Origin: Betaproteobacteria bacterium
GTDB taxonomy: Bacteria > Pseudomonadota > Gammaproteobacteria > Burkholderiales > Burkholderiaceae
Assembly: GCA_009927445.1 (NCBI GenBank)
Contig: RFMZ01000288.1
Span: 1 to 64,000 of the forward strand
DNA length: 64,000 nt
Direction of reading: 5' to 3'
The notes under the pieces are model-generated. The model was not told the DNA's origin and did no database searches. It saw only the letters and a program-made list of their open reading frames with translations. Below are positions 19,836 to 30,353 of this stretch, piece after piece (position 1 is the stretch's first letter; every line of letters starts with the position of its first letter). Made by a program: the position numbers and the translations under genes.

Positions 19836-20816
19836 ATGATGAAAATAAACGGTGTCTTTCTAGTGGCCCAGTGTTTGTTGAGCTTTTTATTGGTAAATGT
19901 AGCGCAGGCTCAAACTAAGGAAACTTTCCCCAATAAACCGTTAAAAATTATTGTGACTTATCCGGCCGGAGGGCCAACCGACGCAGTTGCTAGAATTCTA
20001 GCACCACGCTTATCTATTCGTTTTGGTCAGACTGTCATTGTCGAAAATAAAAGTGGAGCAGCCGGCAATATTGGAACTTTAGAGGTTGTTCGTTCAAATC
20101 CGGATGGCTATACCGTTGGCTTGATTGCGCCGACTTTATCTGTCAATCCAAGTCTTTACAGCAAGATGAGCTTTGATACATTTAAAGATTTGGTAGGGAT
20201 TACTCAGCATGTCGGTTTGCAATATGCCCTCATTACGAATAAAAACTTTCCGGCCAAAAATGCTGCTGAATTTGTCGCATTAGCAAAGTCCTCAGCCAAG
20301 CCACTCAGTTATGGAACTTGGGGGATTGGTTCGCATGCGCATTTAGCAGGCGCTTTATTGGCACAAAAATTAGGTGTAGAAATGTTACATGTTCCCTACA
20401 AGGGGGCTGCGCCTGCGATGCAGGACTTAATTGGGGGCCAGTTTGACTTTATGTTTGACTCAGTAGCATCGTCTATTCCTCAGATTAAAGGGGGTAATGT
20501 CAAGGTACTTGCGCTTTCGGGAACTTATCCAATTACTAGTTTACCCAGTGTGCCCTCTTTAGGTCAGACAGTACAAGGATTTGATGTGATTGGTTGGCAG
20601 GGCATTGTGGCGCCAGCCAAAACACCGCCGGCAATCATTGACAGGTGGTATAGCGAGTTGGCCGCGGTTTTAAGGGAGCCTGAAATCGAGTCTAAGTTAA
20701 ATGAGATTGGGCTAACGGTAGTCGCTAGTAAGCCACAGGAATTTAACCAATTTATCGTTTCTGAATTTAAAAAATACGAGGCAATTATTAAGGCTGCTGG
20801 AATCGTTGGGGAATAG
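19836..20816 (+). CDS. Tripartite tricarboxylate transporter substrate-binding protein (Bug/TctC family)
   Basis: A periplasmic solute receptor of the Bug family, greatly expanded in Burkholderiales. The 326-residue protein has a signal peptide (hydrophobic residues about 6-22, cut near AQAQ), then FPNKPLKIIVTYPAGGPTDA, the typical first strand and ligand loop, followed by VENKSGAAGNIG and a two-lobed fold. No TctA or TctB membrane partner is nearby, which is common for Bug genes. The second ATG (19839) has better spacing to AGGGAG than the first. The ligand, probably a carboxylate, cannot be predicted. Confidence 0.9.
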   Translation: MMKINGVFLVAQCLLSFLLVNVAQAQTKETFPNKPLKIIVTYPAGGPTDAVARILAPRLSIRFGQTVIVENKSGAAGNIGTLEVVRSNPDGYTVGLIAPTLSVNPSLYSKMSFDTFKDLVGITQHVGLQYALITNKNFPAKNAAEFVALAKSSAKPLSYGTWGIGSHAHLAGALLAQKLGVEMLHVPYKGAAPAMQDLIGGQFDFMFDSVASSIPQIKGGNVKVLALSGTYPITSLPSVPSLGQTVQGFDVIGWQGIVAPAKTPPAIIDRWYSELAAVLREPEIESKLNEIGLTVVASKPQEFNQFIVSEFKKYEAIIKAAGIVGE

Positions 20817-20820
20817 GAAG

Positions 20821-21681
20821 TTATTGTCTTGGGAGTCGATGATTCTCTGGCCAAGGGCCGCTACTGTTCGTCCGAAAGGGGTTAATATCAACCCCTCCGC
20901 GCCTTGTATAGCGGGCATAAACAGTTAATTTACTCGGCCGACATTGCGCCGTTATTTCACAAAATATTTTTTCAACGCAATGCTCATGGAATTCTTGGTG
21001 ATGTCTAAAAGAGATGAGGTAACGCAATAACCCCTCTTGGGCAATTTGTGGTCCAGCATAGTCAATGAAAATCGTTGCCCAGTCCGGCTGACCAGTTACC
21101 GGACAATTCGAACGCAGTAGATTGGAAAAAAGGACCTCTGCAACTGGGGCAGATTGAAAATCAGCGCTCAACCAAAGAAGGTTGGGAGTATCGCTGGGAT
21201 TAATTTCTAAGTCGAGTCGGTCTAGGCAAGTTCCCACTGGTTGGGTTAACCGGATATGTCGCCAATCATCTGGACTCATTAATTGAACTTGCACGGGCGC
21301 TTGAGCAACCGAACTTAAATCTTTTGTTATGAGGGCTTGAACTTCGGCAATAGAGCCAACTTGTAAATAGTTAAGACTATTGAGATAGAGTTTGAGGGAT
21401 TTCGATTCAAAAATTGCGGGGGAGTTTGCGGGTACTTGGATTTTGGCAATAGCTAATTCAGGCTTGGCGCGCTTACCCAGCCAACTAACTTCATACGCAT
21501 TCCAAATATCAACACCCATAAAGAGGGGTTGCTGGAGACTAAAGCCAAGTAGTTGCGACCGATTCGTTGATCGTAGAATTGGAAAGAGTGATTCTGGACT
21601 ATAACTCGTGGGGTTATCAGAAACTTTTCCAAGCGGAGCAAAAAGTAAGTTTGCGTTTGAGGGCGACCCATTTTCAGACAT
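20821..21681 (-). CDS. queF: NADPH-dependent 7-cyano-7-deazaguanine reductase
   Basis: Reduces preQ0 to preQ1 in queuosine synthesis for tRNA. The 286-residue protein is the long YqcD-type QueF built from two tunnelling-fold halves. It has the substrate motif ESKSLKLYLNS (92-102), the catalytic Cys193 in SNCPVTGQPDW, Asp200 and the FHEHCVE motif (231-237). It converges on the Bug gene with a 4-base gap and overlaps nothing. It abuts the 5'-nucleotidase gene. No other queuosine genes are in the window. Confidence 0.94.
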   Translation of the reverse strand: MSENGSPSNANLLFAPLGKVSDNPTSYSPESLFPILRSTNRSQLLGFSLQQPLFMGVDIWNAYEVSWLGKRAKPELAIAKIQVPANSPAIFESKSLKLYLNSLNYLQVGSIAEVQALITKDLSSVAQAPVQVQLMSPDDWRHIRLTQPVGTCLDRLDLEINPSDTPNLLWLSADFQSAPVAEVLFSNLLRSNCPVTGQPDWATIFIDYAGPQIAQEGLLRYLISFRHHQEFHEHCVEKIFCEITAQCRPSKLTVYARYTRRGGVDINPFRTNSSGPWPENHRLPRQ

Positions 21682-22593
21682 TTAGAGCCCTTTGGGGTTG
21701 TTAGATATTCCAAACATTACTTGTCCAGTAGGCGCCACTTCGGAGGCTTTCATACAGTGACCTGTTTGATCATCAAAAAAGAAATCAGGTTCAAACTCGC
21801 GTAAAAAATCGGATTTATCTAAACCGCCAAGAAACATCGCCTCATCAACAGTAATCCCCCAGCTCATGAGAGTTCGAATGGCTCGTTCATGGGCTGGTGC
21901 GGATCTGGCTGTCACTAGAGCGGTTCGAATCGACATGGGTGAGTCCGCAGCAGAGCTTTGCAGAAGTTGGAGAGCTTCGAGTAATGGTTTAAAGGGGCCA
22001 GGTGGAAGGGGTGTCTTTGCAAAGTTCGTTTCATGCGCTACAAAAGCATCTAAACCATGTGTTTGAAAAATACGTTCAGACTCATCTGAAAACAAAACTG
22101 CATCACCATCAAAAGCAATTCGTATTTCAAAGGGGTTGGTTTGGGCTGATTTATTCGATTGTGGGTACACCAAAGCAGCTGGAAAACCTGCTTGTAAAGT
22201 TTCTCGAACGTCGTGCTCATTGGCGGATAAAAATAAATTCGCCCGCAGTGACCGCAGGTAATGGTAGGGTGGGCGACCCCTTGTAAAAACGCCCCGTTCC
22301 AATTTAAGCCCAGCGTGCTCGGCTGATCTAAAAACGCGTAGCCCACTAACTGGATCGTTCCGAGATAGGATGACAACTTCCACGCGCGCATTGTCGGTAG
22401 TATTAAAGCGCAGTAACTTTTCGACTAAAGCAAACGCAACTCCAGCTTTTGCTGGGAGGGCTAAACGATCCTGTTGGAGCTGCATATAGGCACTATCGTT
22501 AGTAGCCTCAAAAACGCGATTTTCTTCTTCAAAATCAAATAGAGCACGCGAAGATATTGCTACGACTAGTTTACCGGTTAGCGTGAAACCCAT
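21682..22593 (-). CDS. 5'-nucleotidase, cytosolic NT5C1-like family
   Basis: Dephosphorylates nucleoside 5'-monophosphates. The 303 residues match the 5'-nucleotidase family related to eukaryotic cytosolic type 1: LVVAISSRALFDFEEEN near the N-terminus, VILSRNDPVSGLRVF around 73-88, IAFDGDAVLFSDESERIF around 158-175 and a SWGITVDEAMFLGG/FFFDDQTGH region near the C-terminus. The DxD-type acidic residues fit an HAD-like active site. It ends right at the queF start, so the two are probably co-transcribed. Substrate preference is not predictable. Confidence 0.85.
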   Translation of the reverse strand: MGFTLTGKLVVAISSRALFDFEEENRVFEATNDSAYMQLQQDRLALPAKAGVAFALVEKLLRFNTTDNARVEVVILSRNDPVSGLRVFRSAEHAGLKLERGVFTRGRPPYHYLRSLRANLFLSANEHDVRETLQAGFPAALVYPQSNKSAQTNPFEIRIAFDGDAVLFSDESERIFQTHGLDAFVAHETNFAKTPLPPGPFKPLLEALQLLQSSAADSPMSIRTALVTARSAPAHERAIRTLMSWGITVDEAMFLGGLDKSDFLREFEPDFFFDDQTGHCMKASEVAPTGQVMFGISNNPKGL

Positions 22594-22596
22594 AGC

Positions 22597-24117
22597 TTAT
22601 TTTAAAAAGAGTTGGTAAGCTGGGTGCGCGCTTTCGTCCCAGTGTCGATAGTTTGTCGTCTTTAGAAACTCTTTAAAAGCTTTTTTATCTTCATGAGGAA
22701 CTTGCATTCCTACTAAAATTTTGCCATAGTCCGCGCCGTGGTTGCGGTAATGAAACAAACTAATATTCCAATTTGGTGACATGGCATTTAAGAATTTCAT
22801 GAGGGCCCCTGGACGCTCAGGAAATTCAAAGCGATACAGTAATTCGTTATGAGCTAGGATTGAGCGGCCACCAACCATGTGGCGTAAATGTGACTTGGCT
22901 AGTTCATCACTAGTTAAGTCTGTAGTAGCAAAACCCGCAGTTGAAAATTCTTTGGCGATAGTTGCACTATCACTTGCTTTATTGGTGGCGATTCCAAGAA
23001 AAATATGGGCTTTATTTGCGTCGGCAATCCGGTAATTAAATTCTGTGACGCTTCGTTTGCCGATGAGGGTACAAAAGCGTTTAAACGAGCCACGCTCTTC
23101 GGGAATCGTGACTGCAAAAACAGCCTCTTTATATTCACCAACATCCGCTCTTTCTGCCACGAACCGAAGACGACTAAAGTTCATATTCGCGCCGCACGCA
23201 ATACTAATGAAGGTTTTTTGGGTACATTTTTCGCGATCTACATAAGCTTTCATCCCCGCAATTGCTAATGCGCCTGCAGGTTCAAGAATACTTCTTGTAT
23301 CTGCAAAGACATCATTAATCGCGGCACAAATAGCGTCCGTATCTACGGTAATGATTTCATCTACCACCGTCTTACACAGGCGAAATGTTTCTTTGCCGAC
23401 TAGTTTGACCGCCGTACCATCTGAAAATAGTCCAACGTCTTTTAACTCAACCCGCTTGCCGGCCGCAAGGGATCTGCGCATGGCATCTGAATCAACTGTT
23501 TGGACGCCAATAATCTGAATTTCTGGGCGAACTGCTTTGATGTAGGCGCCGATACCTGCAATCAGACCACCACCGCCGATAGCCACAAAAATAGCATCGA
23601 TAGGGCCTTGATATTGGCGCAATATTTCCATCGCAATCGTACCTTGGCCGGCGATTACATCTGGGTCATCAAAAGGGTGTACAAAGGTTAATTGCTGATT
23701 CTCTTTCAGCGCGATAGCATGGTCATAAGCATCGTTATACGATTCTCCATGGAGAACGACTTTTACCCATTTCCCACCACGCTCTTTAACCGCATCGATT
23801 TTGACTTTTGGCGTCGTTGTGGGCATCACAATAACGGCTTGGCATTGTAGTTTCGCAGCACCCATGGCAACACCTTGGGCGTGGTTGCCAGCAGAGGCCG
23901 CAATGACCCCATGAAGCAGCTCTTGTGGACTTAAATGCGCCATTTTGTTGTAGGCGCCACGTAATTTGAAAGAAAATACGGGTTGATTATCCTCACGCTT
24001 TAATAAAACATGGTTATTTAGCCGATTTGACAATTGGGGCGCAAGTTGTAACTCAGTTTCCCGGGCAACATCGTACACTTTAGCGTTGAGTATTTTTCTG
24101 AGATATTCTTTTGGCAT
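22597..24117 (-). CDS. ilvA: Threonine ammonia-lyase, biosynthetic
   Basis: Deaminates threonine to 2-oxobutyrate, the first step of isoleucine synthesis. The 506-residue PLP enzyme shows the Schiff-base lysine region FSFKLRGAYNKM (Lys51), the phosphate-binding GGGGLIAG and a C-terminal regulatory half with two ACT-like domains (about 325-500), typical of the isoleucine-inhibited biosynthetic form. It lies three bases upstream of the 5'-nucleotidase and is divergent from the YqaA-like gene. Confidence 0.95.
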   Translation of the reverse strand: MPKEYLRKILNAKVYDVARETELQLAPQLSNRLNNHVLLKREDNQPVFSFKLRGAYNKMAHLSPQELLHGVIAASAGNHAQGVAMGAAKLQCQAVIVMPTTTPKVKIDAVKERGGKWVKVVLHGESYNDAYDHAIALKENQQLTFVHPFDDPDVIAGQGTIAMEILRQYQGPIDAIFVAIGGGGLIAGIGAYIKAVRPEIQIIGVQTVDSDAMRRSLAAGKRVELKDVGLFSDGTAVKLVGKETFRLCKTVVDEIITVDTDAICAAINDVFADTRSILEPAGALAIAGMKAYVDREKCTQKTFISIACGANMNFSRLRFVAERADVGEYKEAVFAVTIPEERGSFKRFCTLIGKRSVTEFNYRIADANKAHIFLGIATNKASDSATIAKEFSTAGFATTDLTSDELAKSHLRHMVGGRSILAHNELLYRFEFPERPGALMKFLNAMSPNWNISLFHYRNHGADYGKILVGMQVPHEDKKAFKEFLKTTNYRHWDESAHPAYQLFLK

Positions 24118-24188
24118 AGCAGAAGATTAGCACGAGCAAGGCTGTTAAAGAACTAATTATAGTTGTTACATCAGTTAAAGAGAGGGTT

Positions 24189-24662
24189 ATGGAAGCCAGT
24201 TTACAGATGCTGTTTAGTTGGTTAGCCATGCCTTCAGTTGGGCTTCCCGCGCTTGGGTTAGTCGCGTTTTTAGCGGCCACATTTTTACCAGTTGGCGCAG
24301 AACCCTTCTTATTAGGTTATTTAGAATTAGTTCCAGAAGATTTTTGGTGGGCCATTTTAGTAGCCACCATTGGCAATACGCTGGGCGGTCTTTTTACCTA
24401 TTGGATGGGATTTGCTGGGCGGAATTTTTTAGAGGCAAGGCTTAAAGGGTCAAAGAAGCGAGATCTGAGGGTCTTAGTCTGGTTAGAAAAGTTTGGGCCA
24501 AAAACACTATTATTTTCATGGGTGCCTGTGATTGGTGATGCGATTGCTGGTTTAGCTGGCTGGGTCAGGTTGCCTCTATTGCCCTGTACGGCTTATATGT
24601 TGATTGGTAAAACAGCCAGGTATGTTCTGATAGCTTATCTTTACATGGCTTTTAAGCCATAG
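24189..24662 (+). CDS. YqaA family membrane protein (DedA/SNARE-associated type)
   Basis: A 157-residue inner-membrane protein with about four hydrophobic segments. It carries the YqaA/DedA-like pattern FLPVGAEPFLLGYL near residue 35, GNTLGGLFTYWMG near 73 and WVPVIGDAIAGLAGW near 115, with Arg/Lys residues at loop ends. DedA-type proteins act in lipid carrier transport and membrane homeostasis; the role of the short YqaA subgroup is not established. It is divergent from ilvA (71-base gap). Confidence 0.82.
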   Translation: MEASLQMLFSWLAMPSVGLPALGLVAFLAATFLPVGAEPFLLGYLELVPEDFWWAILVATIGNTLGGLFTYWMGFAGRNFLEARLKGSKKRDLRVLVWLEKFGPKTLLFSWVPVIGDAIAGLAGWVRLPLLPCTAYMLIGKTARYVLIAYLYMAFKP

Positions 24663-24771
24663 TTGGACCTTTTTAAACGCGAAAATTTAAAAAAAGTTTA
24701 AAACGAGAAACTACAACAATTTGGCAAAGAATTGCCCCCTCAATTAGAATAGGCTTTTAGATGAAATATTT

Positions 24772-27700
24772 ATGAACGCCCCCCTGCCTATTCAATCCCC
24801 GAGGGAAATCGCAAGCCTCAAATCTAGATTGCGAGAAATTCCCTACAATTACACCTCATTTTCAGATCGAGAAATCGTTATTCGACTGTTGGGCAATGAG
24901 GCGTGGAATATTTTGGTGCAATTGCGGGAGGAGCGCAGAACTGGCCGATCGGCCAGAATGTTGTATGAGGTTCTCGGAGATATTTGGGTTGTACAAAGAA
25001 ATCCATACTTACAAGATGACCTCTTAGATAACCCCAGAAGGTTAAATTCATTAATTGAAGCCTTATGGCATCGGCTTGGTGAAGTGGAAAAGCGCATCAC
25101 GAAAGATTCACCCAATGAGGTAGGCCAACTGCTTGCAGCAGCAAGACTTGCTGTGCAGAGCTTTGCAACAGAATTTTCTAAGGCAAAAGAGTTGCGTTTG
25201 CGGACGAAAAAAATTCTTGGCAAGATAACGGCGAAGGACAATATAGCTTTTGATGGTTTTGCTCGAGTTGCGCATGTAACCGATGCAACGGATTGGCGAG
25301 TGGAGTATCCGTTTGTTGTTTTAACGCCGGATACGGAGTCCGAGATTCCAGCGATGGTCAAAGCCTGTATTGAGCTAGGTTTAACAATTATTCCGCGAGG
25401 CGGTGGAACAGGCTATACCGGCGGAGCAATCCCGTTAACCCCTTTTTCAGCAGTGATTAATACTGAAAAATTAGAGACCTTATCGCCTGTAGACGTCACA
25501 AAGATTCCGGGTGTGGCGCACGAGGTGGCAACGATCTTTTCTGAAGCAGGAGTTGTTACCAAAAGAGTCTCTGACGCCGCTGAAAAGTCAGGCCTAGTTT
25601 TTGCTGTTGACCCAACCTCCGCAGAAGCAAGCTGTATTGGTGGCAATATCGCCATGAATGCCGGTGGTAAAAAGGCCGTGTTGTGGGGTACTGCACTTGA
25701 TAATTTGTTGTGGTGGCGGATGGTTGACCCACAGGGCAACTGGTTAGAAGTTCAGCGGATGGATCATAACTTAAGTAAGATTCACGATGCTGTAGTTGCC
25801 ACGTTTGAATTAGTTTGGTCAGATGGCAGTAAACCCCCGGGTCAAAGTGTTCTCAGGAAAGAGACACTAGTCATTGATGGCCATCGATTTAGAAAAACTG
25901 GTCTTGGAAAAGATGTTACCGATAAGTTTTTATCAGGATTACCGGGTATTCAAAAAGAGGGTTGTGATGGATTTATAACCAGCGCACGTTGGGTCTTGCA
26001 CCGCATGCCAAAGGAAGTCAGAACGGTTTGCCTAGAATTTTTTGGTCAAGCGCGAGACGCTATTCCTAGTATTGTAGAAATCAAGAATTATTTAGATGAG
26101 CAAACGAAAAAAGGTGGGGCGTTATTAGCTGGCCTAGAACATTTAGACGAAAAGTATTTAAAAGCTGTTGGATACGCCACTAAATCCAAGCGTAATGTAT
26201 TACCTAAAATGGTTTTAGTAGGAGATATTGTTGGTGATGATGCCAATTTAGTAGCGATAGCTGCTAGCGAGGTAATTCGGATTGCTAATAATCGCGTTGG
26301 GGAAGGGTTTATTGCAATTAGTCCAGAAGCGAGGAAGAAATTCTGGTTAGACCGAGCGCGGACGGCGGCGATTGCAAAACACACCAATGCCTTTAAGATC
26401 AATGAAGACGTCGTTATTCCTCTGCCGCGGATGGGAGAATATACCGACGGTATTGAAGCGATCAATATTGAATTATCTTTAAAAAATAAGTTATTACTTT
26501 TAGATGCTTTAGAGGATTTTTTTACAAAGGGCAATTTACCCTTAGGTAAATCAGACGATGCCATTGAAATTCCATCCGCAGAAATTATGGAGGACCGTGT
26601 AGCACAAGCGATACTATTGCTGCAAGAAGTCCGAGTTCGCTGGTCAGAATGGGCCGCTAAGCAAGATGTTTACTTTAGTCAATTACAAGACCGTACGATT
26701 CGCGTTTCATGGAAAATTGAAGTACGTGAAAAGTTACGTCAAATATTTATGGGGGCACATTTCGCACCAATTTTGACGAAGTGTAATGAGATCCATCAGC
26801 ACATATTACGACAGAGAATTTTTGTAGCACTGCACATGCACGCTGGTGATGGTAATGTGCACACCAATATTCCCGTGAACTCTGACGACTATGACATGAT
26901 GCAAGATGCCCATGCCATTGTTGGTCGGATTATGGAGTTAGCCCGCTCTTTAGATGGGGTCATCTCTGGCGAGCACGGCATTGGTATTACGAAGTTAGAG
27001 TATTTAAAAGACGATGAGATTGGACAATTTCGGGCCTATAAACAACGTATAGATCCTGAGGGACGCTTTAACAAAGGGAAGTTAATGGCTGGGGCAGGCC
27101 TTGAGAATGCCTATACGCCTAGTTTTGGATTGATGGCCCATGAATCATTGATCATGCAACAAAGTGATATTGGAGCGATTTCAGATAGTATTAAAGATTG
27201 CTTGCGCTGTGGCAAATGTAAGCCAGTTTGCGCTACCCATGTCCCTCGCGCGAATTTACATTACAGTCCGCGCAATAAAATATTAGCGACATCTTTATTA
27301 ATAGAAGCCTTCTTGTACGAAGAGCAAACTAGGCGGGGTATATCAGTCAAACACTGGGAAGAGTTTGATGATGTAGCTGCACACTGTACGGTTTGTCACA
27401 AATGTTTATCGCCTTGCCCAGTCAAAATTGATTTTGGTGATGTGACGATGAACATGCGTAATTTACTCCGTAAAATGGGTCAAAAGAAATTTAATCCAGG
27501 TGCTTTTGCTGCGATGTTTTTTTTGAATGCTTCGAACCCACAAACGATCAAAGTAGTTCGAACCTTGATGGTCGATGTCGGTTTTAAGGTTCAACGGCTG
27601 GCGCATGATTTGTTCAAAAAACTTGCCAAAAAACAAACTAGTGCCCCTCCAATTACTGTGGGCAAGGCGCCGATTCAAGAGCAGGTAATTCACTTTATTA

Positions 27701-28608
27701 ATAAAAAAATGCCAGGGAATTTACCGAAAAAAACGGCTAGAGCTTTACTGGATATTGAAGACAATTCAATTGTTCCGATTATTCGTAATCCACGCACGAC
27801 GTCGGTCGATTCAGAAGCCGTTTTTTATTTTCCAGGGTGTGGTTCTGAGCGGTTATTTTCTCAAGTTGGCTTAGCCACTCAAGCGATGCTATGGCATACG
27901 GGTGTGCAAACAGTTCTACCGCCAGGTTACTTGTGCTGTGGGTATCCACAGCGTGGTTCAGGGGATTTTGATCAAGCGGAAAAAATGATTACAGATAACC
28001 GCGTTTTATTTCACCGCGTAGCTAACACATTGAATTACTTAGATATTAAGACTGTGGTTGTATCCTGCGGGACTTGTTATGATCAGTTAGCTGGATATGA
28101 ATTCGAGAAAATTTTCCCGGGCTGTCGAATTATTGATATTCATGAATTTTTAATGGAAAAGGGAGTCAGACTTGAGGGGGTAGTTGGTACGCGTTATATG
28201 TATCATGATCCTTGCCACAGTCCGATGAAGTTACAAGACCCATTAAAAACAGTCAATCAACTGGTGCAGACGATTGATCTTCAAGAGATTAAGAAAAATG
28301 ATAGGTGCTGTGGAGAATCAGGCACTTTAGGAGTTACGCGTCCGGATATTGCAACGCAGATACGGTTTAAAAAAGAAAGTGAAATGAAAAAAGCCGCTGA
28401 TGAATTACAAAAAGACTTTACCGGCGAGGTAAAGGTTCTAACGAGTTGCCCATCTTGTTTGCAAGGGCTCTCTAGATTTGACGAAGACTCTGGCACAAAA
28501 GCTGACTATATTGTGGTGGAAATGGCTAGGCACTTGTTGGGTGAAAATTGGATGGCAGATTTTGTTAAAAATGCAAATACTGGTGGTATCGAAAGAGTTT
28601 TAGTCTGA
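24772..28608 (+). CDS. Giant FAD-linked D-lactate dehydrogenase/Fe-S oxidoreductase fusion (DUF3683 type)
   Basis: A 1278-residue protein that probably oxidises D-lactate or another 2-hydroxyacid and passes electrons to quinone. An N-terminal DUF3683-like region (about 1-160) is followed by an FAD-binding PCMH domain with [11 protein letters not shown] (208-218), an FAD-oxidase C-terminal domain with the metal/substrate motif [12 protein letters not shown], two 4Fe-4S clusters ([11 protein letters not shown] near 810; [12 protein letters not shown] near 872) and two CCG domains ([12 protein letters not shown] near 1054; CCGESGTLG near 1179). This architecture is known in betaproteobacteria. 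Its stop overlaps the DUF971 start (TGATG). Confidence 0.9.
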   Translation: MNAPLPIQSPREIASLKSRLREIPYNYTSFSDREIVIRLLGNEAWNILVQLREERRTGRSARMLYEVLGDIWVVQRNPYLQDDLLDNPRRLNSLIEALWHRLGEVEKRITKDSPNEVGQLLAAARLAVQSFATEFSKAKELRLRTKKILGKITAKDNIAFDGFARVAHVTDATDWRVEYPFVVLTPDTESEIPAMVKACIELGLTIIPRGGGTGYTGGAIPLTPFSAVINTEKLETLSPVDVTKIPGVAHEVATIFSEAGVVTKRVSDAAEKSGLVFAVDPTSAEASCIGGNIAMNAGGKKAVLWGTALDNLLWWRMVDPQGNWLEVQRMDHNLSKIHDAVVATFELVWSDGSKPPGQSVLRKETLVIDGHRFRKTGLGKDVTDKFLSGLPGIQKEGCDGFITSARWVLHRMPKEVRTVCLEFFGQARDAIPSIVEIKNYLDEQTKKGGALLAGLEHLDEKYLKAVGYATKSKRNVLPKMVLVGDIVGDDANLVAIAASEVIRIANNRVGEGFIAISPEARKKFWLDRARTAAIAKHTNAFKINEDVVIPLPRMGEYTDGIEAINIELSLKNKLLLLDALEDFFTKGNLPLGKSDDAIEIPSAEIMEDRVAQAILLLQEVRVRWSEWAAKQDVYFSQLQDRTIRVSWKIEVREKLRQIFMGAHFAPILTKCNEIHQHILRQRIFVALHMHAGDGNVHTNIPVNSDDYDMMQDAHAIVGRIMELARSLDGVISGEHGIGITKLEYLKDDEIGQFRAYKQRIDPEGRFNKGKLMAGAGLENAYTPSFGLMAHESLIMQQSDIGAISDSIKDCLRCGKCKPVCATHVPRANLHYSPRNKILATSLLIEAFLYEEQTRRGISVKHWEEFDDVAAHCTVCHKCLSPCPVKIDFGDVTMNMRNLLRKMGQKKFNPGAFAAMFFLNASNPQTIKVVRTLMVDVGFKVQRLAHDLFKKLAKKQTSAPPITVGKAPIQEQVIHFINKKMPGNLPKKTARALLDIEDNSIVPIIRNPRTTSVDSEAVFYFPGCGSERLFSQVGLATQAMLWHTGVQTVLPPGYLCCGYPQRGSGDFDQAEKMITDNRVLFHRVANTLNYLDIKTVVVSCGTCYDQLAGYEFEKIFPGCRIIDIHEFLMEKGVRLEGVVGTRYMYHDPCHSPMKLQDPLKTVNQLVQTIDLQEIKKNDRCCGESGTLGVTRPDIATQIRFKKESEMKKAADELQKDFTGEVKVLTSCPSCLQGLSRFDEDSGTKADYIVVEMARHLLGENWMADFVKNANTGGIERVLV

Positions 28609-28961
28609 TGCCTGTCCCGATTCCTACCAATTTAGTTGTTCATCAGCAATCGAAATTTTTAGAATTATCCTATGCTGATGGCAGTAAATACCAACTTTCC
28701 TTTGAATTTTTGCGGGTGCATTCACCTTCTGCTGAAGTTCGAGGTCACGGACCTGGTCAAGAAGTTTTGCAGACGGGTAAAAGAAATGTAGCCTTATTAG
28801 GAGTAGAACCTGTTGGCCACTATGCTATAAAACCTAGCTTTAGTGATGGCCATGATTCGGGTTTGTTTACTTGGGACTACTTACACGAACTGTGCACCCA
28901 TCAAGATCAGCTTTGGCAAGACTATTTATTAAAATTGCAAAGTGCTGGAAGTAGTCGATAG
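28608..28961 (+). CDS. DUF971 protein (gamma-butyrobetaine hydroxylase-like N-terminal domain)
   Basis: A 117-residue single-domain protein. It shows the DUF971 pattern: LELSYADGSKYQLSFEFLRV, then SPSAEVRGHG, GVEPVGHYAIKPSFSDGHDSG and LFTWDYLHELC. The domain is Zn-binding in eukaryotic relatives and is linked to iron-sulfur biology in bacteria, but its bacterial role is not settled. Start and stop overlap the upstream dehydrogenase gene by one base, and ubiE follows 34 bases later. Next to ubiE is its usual place in this group. Confidence 0.88.
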   Translation: MPVPIPTNLVVHQQSKFLELSYADGSKYQLSFEFLRVHSPSAEVRGHGPGQEVLQTGKRNVALLGVEPVGHYAIKPSFSDGHDSGLFTWDYLHELCTHQDQLWQDYLLKLQSAGSSR

Positions 28962-28995
28962 CTACTGAAGCAGTTTTTAGATAAGCGAACAGCAT

Positions 28996-29727
28996 ATGGC
29001 AAAAACACATTTTGGCTTTAAACAAGTTGACGAAACAGAAAAAGCATCGCAGGTAGCCGGCGTTTTTCATTCGGTTGCTAGTAAGTATGATGTGATGAAC
29101 GACTTTATGTCATTTGGATTACACCGTATATGGAAGGCTTTTACGATTGGAGCGGCGAATGTTTTCGCTGGTCAGCGTATTTTAGATATTGCCGGTGGAA
29201 CGGGTGATTTAGCCTTTGCCCTATCAAAAAAAGTTGGATTAGCCGGCGAGGTTTGGCTAAGCGATATTAATTCATCAATGCTCACCGTTGGCAGAGACCG
29301 ATTAATTGATCAGGGATCCTTGTTGCCTTGCGTGCAATTAGACGCCGAGAATATTCCCTTCCCAGATAGTTATTTTGATCTGGTGACCGTCTCCTTTGGT
29401 CTAAGGAATATGACGCATAAAGAAATAGCACTCAAGGAGATGTGTCGAGTGATTCGCCCTGGCGGCAAGACGATGATTTTAGAATTTTCCAAGCCAGTGC
29501 AGATTCTGCAACCAATCTACGACTGGTATTCCTTTAAGGTATTACCATGGTTAGGTAAGCAAGTAGCGCGGGACGCGGCAAGTTATCAGTATTTGGCAGA
29601 ATCCATTCGGATGCATCCTGACCAAGAGGTTCTCAAACAAATGATGTTCGATGCCGGCTTTGATCAGGTCGAGGTACACCGTCTGTCTGGTGGGATTGTT
29701 GCGTTGCATATGGCTTATAAATACTAA
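28996..29727 (+). CDS. ubiE: Demethylmenaquinone/2-methoxy-6-polyprenyl-benzoquinol C-methyltransferase
   Basis: SAM-dependent C-methylation in ubiquinone synthesis. The 243-residue protein starts [20 protein letters not shown], has the SAM motif [15 protein letters not shown] (about 63-76), the UbiE signature [16 protein letters not shown] and the C-terminal [12 protein letters not shown]. The start ATG lies 34 bases after DUF971. It heads the ubiE-ubiJ-ubiB run. Confidence 0.96.
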   Translation: MAKTHFGFKQVDETEKASQVAGVFHSVASKYDVMNDFMSFGLHRIWKAFTIGAANVFAGQRILDIAGGTGDLAFALSKKVGLAGEVWLSDINSSMLTVGRDRLIDQGSLLPCVQLDAENIPFPDSYFDLVTVSFGLRNMTHKEIALKEMCRVIRPGGKTMILEFSKPVQILQPIYDWYSFKVLPWLGKQVARDAASYQYLAESIRMHPDQEVLKQMMFDAGFDQVEVHRLSGGIVALHMAYKY

Positions 29728-29735
29728 AGCAAATA

Positions 29736-30350
29736 ATGATGAGCAATGCACCATTTACAACACTTGCATTAAAGGCTTTTAACCATGTTCTCAAACAGGA
29801 GTCTTGGGCACAAGGCTTATTGATTAAGCATGAATCGAAGCACATTGAAATAAAACATCCATTTGGAAAATTAGGTATCACAATTACGAATGGCTTTTTG
29901 TCGTCAACAGAAAAAGTCATAGATAGTCAACCGGCAGTTTGTTTTGAGATTTCACAAGAGGCAATTTGGGCTTTTTTAGGAAATGGTAAATCGGCTGCTA
30001 TGAAGTATTTACGAATTTCTGGAGATGTTGAATTAGCGGCAGATTTAAATCGTTTAGCGACAGATCTGCACTGGGAGTTGGAAGAGGACTTATCAAAAAT
30101 AATTGGCGATCAGGCTGCTTTTGCTGTTCATCAACAGGCAAAAAAAGTTGTGGAGCAAGGGCAAGAAGCCGTCAAAGATCTGCAAGTAGGTGTTCGAGAT
30201 TATTTAGTTTTTGAAAAAGAGATTTTATTAGGTAAGAACCAATTCGATGAATATAAATCGGAGTTACGTACTTTGCGGGATCAATTAGAGCGGACTGAAA
30301 AAAGAATTCAGCGCTTAGAACAAGAACTTTCGACCCGGTCAGTGAGCTAA
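29736..30350 (+). CDS. ubiJ: Ubiquinone biosynthesis accessory factor UbiJ (SCP2 domain)
   Basis: UbiJ binds ubiquinone intermediates in the soluble Ubi complex. The 204-residue protein has an N-terminal SCP2 lipid-binding domain (about 20-120, with ISGDVELAADLNRLATDLHW), a central linker and a C-terminal coiled coil (about 165-200, rich in Glu, Lys and Arg heptads). Position between ubiE and ubiB is diagnostic. Two ATG codons in tandem are possible starts. Confidence 0.9.
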   Translation: MMSNAPFTTLALKAFNHVLKQESWAQGLLIKHESKHIEIKHPFGKLGITITNGFLSSTEKVIDSQPAVCFEISQEAIWAFLGNGKSAAMKYLRISGDVELAADLNRLATDLHWELEEDLSKIIGDQAAFAVHQQAKKVVEQGQEAVKDLQVGVRDYLVFEKEILLGKNQFDEYKSELRTLRDQLERTEKRIQRLEQELSTRSVS

Positions 30351-30353
30351 GCG

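Noticed and set aside
25413-26564. Long antisense open frames inside the giant dehydrogenase gene
   Set aside because: They are shadows of a well-conserved coding frame, with low-complexity Ser/Ala/Pro-rich peptides and no ribosome sites.
24772-28608. The fused 1278-residue dehydrogenase as a novel architecture
   Set aside because: This DUF3683-FAD-4Fe-4S-CCG layout is already familiar in betaproteobacteria, so it is unusual in size but not new.
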